From Nostoc sp. CENA543 (GTDB lineage Bacteria > Cyanobacteriota > Cyanobacteriia > Cyanobacteriales > Nostocaceae): 64,000 nt of DNA. A model generated the notes under the pieces. The model saw only the letters and a list, made by a program, of their open reading frames with translations, was not told the origin of the DNA and ran no database searches. This document shows, one piece after another, positions 62,849 to 64,000 of this stretch; the stretch's first letter is position 1, and each line of letters starts with the position of its first letter. The translations under genes and the position numbers were made by a program. The stretch covers positions 1,674,001 to 1,738,000 of the forward strand of contig NZ_CP023278.1 of the NCBI RefSeq assembly GCF_002896875.1, given 5' to 3'.

Positions 62849-64000
62849 ATGACAACCATCCCAGATAAGACCCTAGAAGCGCGCAATCGTGTAATTGAAT
62901 CTGCTAACCGCTTGGGTGTACAACTCAATGAGCAAGAATTAGAGCGTTGGATGAAGTCAATCACCGAAGCCACAGGGGACAGTGATATTGTGGTTGACGA
63001 AGAAACTGGTGTATTTGGTCACAAAGTCACCATGTTAGATTTCGACCCCAAAGATTTAGAACGCTTTCGAGCTATAGGTAAAATTGTCGAATTTGATGAT
63101 ATTCCTGGTGTTGTGGAAACCGCACTGGCTCTTTCTGGTTCAGCTGCCCAATCTAAAGTGCAAACTCACCCAGGAGACTGTGATTACTTTGAGAGAGTCA
63201 ATATTATTGCTCCCACCAGAGCCGCAGCCTGTGAGATTCTAGCGCGAATTATGCGTGAGAAAGCACTCGGTAGTATGTCCGGGGTTAACTTTCAATTTAT
63301 TGAACTCAAATTTGGTAGCTATTCCCAAAATGTAATTCGCCATAATCGCACCTATCACAAAGGTTCACCAATCTCCTGGTCTCCTGATGAAGTGATAGCC
63401 GGAGAAATTCAAGCAAAGGATAGCCAAGGAAATCCTCTAGTCATCACTTGGGATGCTGTAGCTAAAGAACCGGGTTGGTGCAAGCTAGACTGGGTAGTCG
63501 CGGATCAAGTGCGTGGTCAATTATCCAACGCCAGCAACGTCTTAGATGTGACTTGGGAAGCTCCCGACGGTACAATCACACCCCTAGACGGCTATCTAGA
63601 CGGCTACTTCCAAGAGGTTTACTTAGATGCTCAATCTGCACCCATCTTTTCTAAACTAGTCAAACAAGTTTCCACAGATGTCTTAGATGACTATGTAGCA
63701 ACATTAAAAAAAGAAGTCAAAAAATACGTTAGAGAAGACCATCTCAACTACGGTAAAGCCGCTAAACGCCTGTACAACATCTTCCGACTGAACGGTCAAT
63801 ATGAAGAAGCCGCCTTTTTGCGTGAACTATTCGACGAACCAGCCGCATTACTTTATCAAGTCCACTCCCTAGTCAAGACTGTCCAAGAGGCTACAGAAAA
63901 AGCCACTGTTTTTGATATCGAAAGTATTCTTGATCAGACAGATGAACTCATTATGTCAGTCATCAGGGTCTTGGAAGGAGAAGAGGAATTAGAAATTGTG
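62849..64000 (+). CDS. Large protein of unknown function, possible nucleotidyltransferase fold, cut by window edge
   Basis: Translated by hand from ATG 62849: 384 codons open to base 64000, so the C-terminus is missing. Starts MTTIPDKTLEARNRVIESAN. Near residue 90 a stretch ALSGSAAQSKVQTHPGDCDY (G-S, then D-x-D) fits the nucleotidyltransferase motif in pattern only. Later parts are helical (KKEVKKYVREDHLNYGKAAK). No family name recognised. Downstream of the phytochelatin-synthase-like gene, same strand, 96 bp gap. Function unknown; the fold reading is a guess. Confidence 0.55.
   Translation, partial: MTTIPDKTLEARNRVIESANRLGVQLNEQELERWMKSITEATGDSDIVVDEETGVFGHKVTMLDFDPKDLERFRAIGKIVEFDDIPGVVETALALSGSAAQSKVQTHPGDCDYFERVNIIAPTRAAACEILARIMREKALGSMSGVNFQFIELKFGSYSQNVIRHNRTYHKGSPISWSPDEVIAGEIQAKDSQGNPLVITWDAVAKEPGWCKLDWVVADQVRGQLSNASNVLDVTWEAPDGTITPLDGYLDGYFQEVYLDAQSAPIFSKLVKQVSTDVLDDYVATLKKEVKKYVREDHLNYGKAAKRLYNIFRLNGQYEEAAFLRELFDEPAALLYQVHSLVKTVQEATEKATVFDIESILDQTDELIMSVIRVLEGEEELEIV

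Noticed and set aside
1-64000. tRNA, rRNA, tmRNA or RNase P RNA genes
   Set aside because: No T-arm motif followed by a plausible cloverleaf, and no conserved RNA signature, was seen by eye on either strand.

Overview
The window reads as chromosomal DNA of a filamentous, heterocyst-type cyanobacterium (Nostoc/Anabaena/Trichormus group). The signs are: very frequent HIP1 octamers (gcgatcgc); the short tandem heptamer arrays (tgactaa/ttagtca, taatgag, gggtgta types) typical of that group between genes; an oxygenic-photosynthesis gene set (petN, ndhM, an Rre1/Ycf29-type regulator); a complete nirA-nrtABCD-narB nitrate operon with an NtcA-type promoter; and a small protein resembling a heterocyst-differentiation regulator. 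I see no tRNA, rRNA, CRISPR array, prophage or transposase gene.

Layout. 1-5.5 kb: partial epimerase, hemE, a membrane protein, an oligopeptidase and a DOPA-dioxygenase-like gene. 5.6-7.9 kb: a zinc-type cluster on the minus strand (Zur-like box, thrS remnant, COG0523 GTPase with a His-rich loop, folE). 8-9.4 kb: a RecB-like nuclease. 9.5-14.4 kb: molybdate uptake (fused modBC, modA) with a ribbon-helix-helix/Mop regulator, interrupted by an RNA-binding protein and a DUF760 gene. 14.5-24 kb: an MBL-fold protein, a DUF4351 nuclease-like gene and a signalling block (a STAND ATPase-histidine kinase gene broken by one stop codon, an AAA ATPase, a GAF histidine kinase). 24-31.5 kb: petN with a 54-aa membrane ORF, a DUF218 protein, a Ctp protease, a glycosyltransferase, an NarL-type regulator, a small regulator and ndhM. 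33-41 kb: a phospho-signalling/proteolysis neighbourhood (zinc-ribbon PP2C phosphatase, CHAT-FHA caspase-like protein, FHA-PrsW protease) with a DUF4351 gene between them. 41.4-52.6 kb: DJ-1-like protein, nitrate-reductase-associated protein, PsiE-like protein and the nitrate operon, all on the minus strand. 53-60 kb: a Rieske lipoprotein, a HEAT-repeat protein, a Crp-family regulator, a HutX-like protein, phoH, rpsU, and the ffh-rpsP-khpA group. 60.5-64 kb: a hypothetical gene, a phytochelatin-synthase-like cysteine peptidase and a large partial gene of unknown function.

How the genes connect. Molybdate uptake supplies the cofactor metal for NarB (and for nitrogenase elsewhere). NrtABCD imports nitrate, NarB and NirA reduce it to ammonium, and NtcA probably couples the operon to nitrogen status. 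The COG0523/folE group looks like a zinc-limitation response. The FHA, PP2C and CHAT proteins suggest protein phosphorylation coupled to regulated proteolysis, although no Ser/Thr kinase lies in this window.

The least described features are: (i) inverted TACCAA half-sites both upstream of modBC and in the RHH-Mop/modA promoter; (ii) the phytochelatin-synthase-like gene with its unknown partner; (iii) the CHAT-FHA/PP2C/PrsW neighbourhood; and (iv) small inverted-repeat elements whose ends supply the stop codons of the genes next to them, plus intergenic repeats inserted in frame inside nirA and the STAND gene. All functional calls rest on motif reading by eye.
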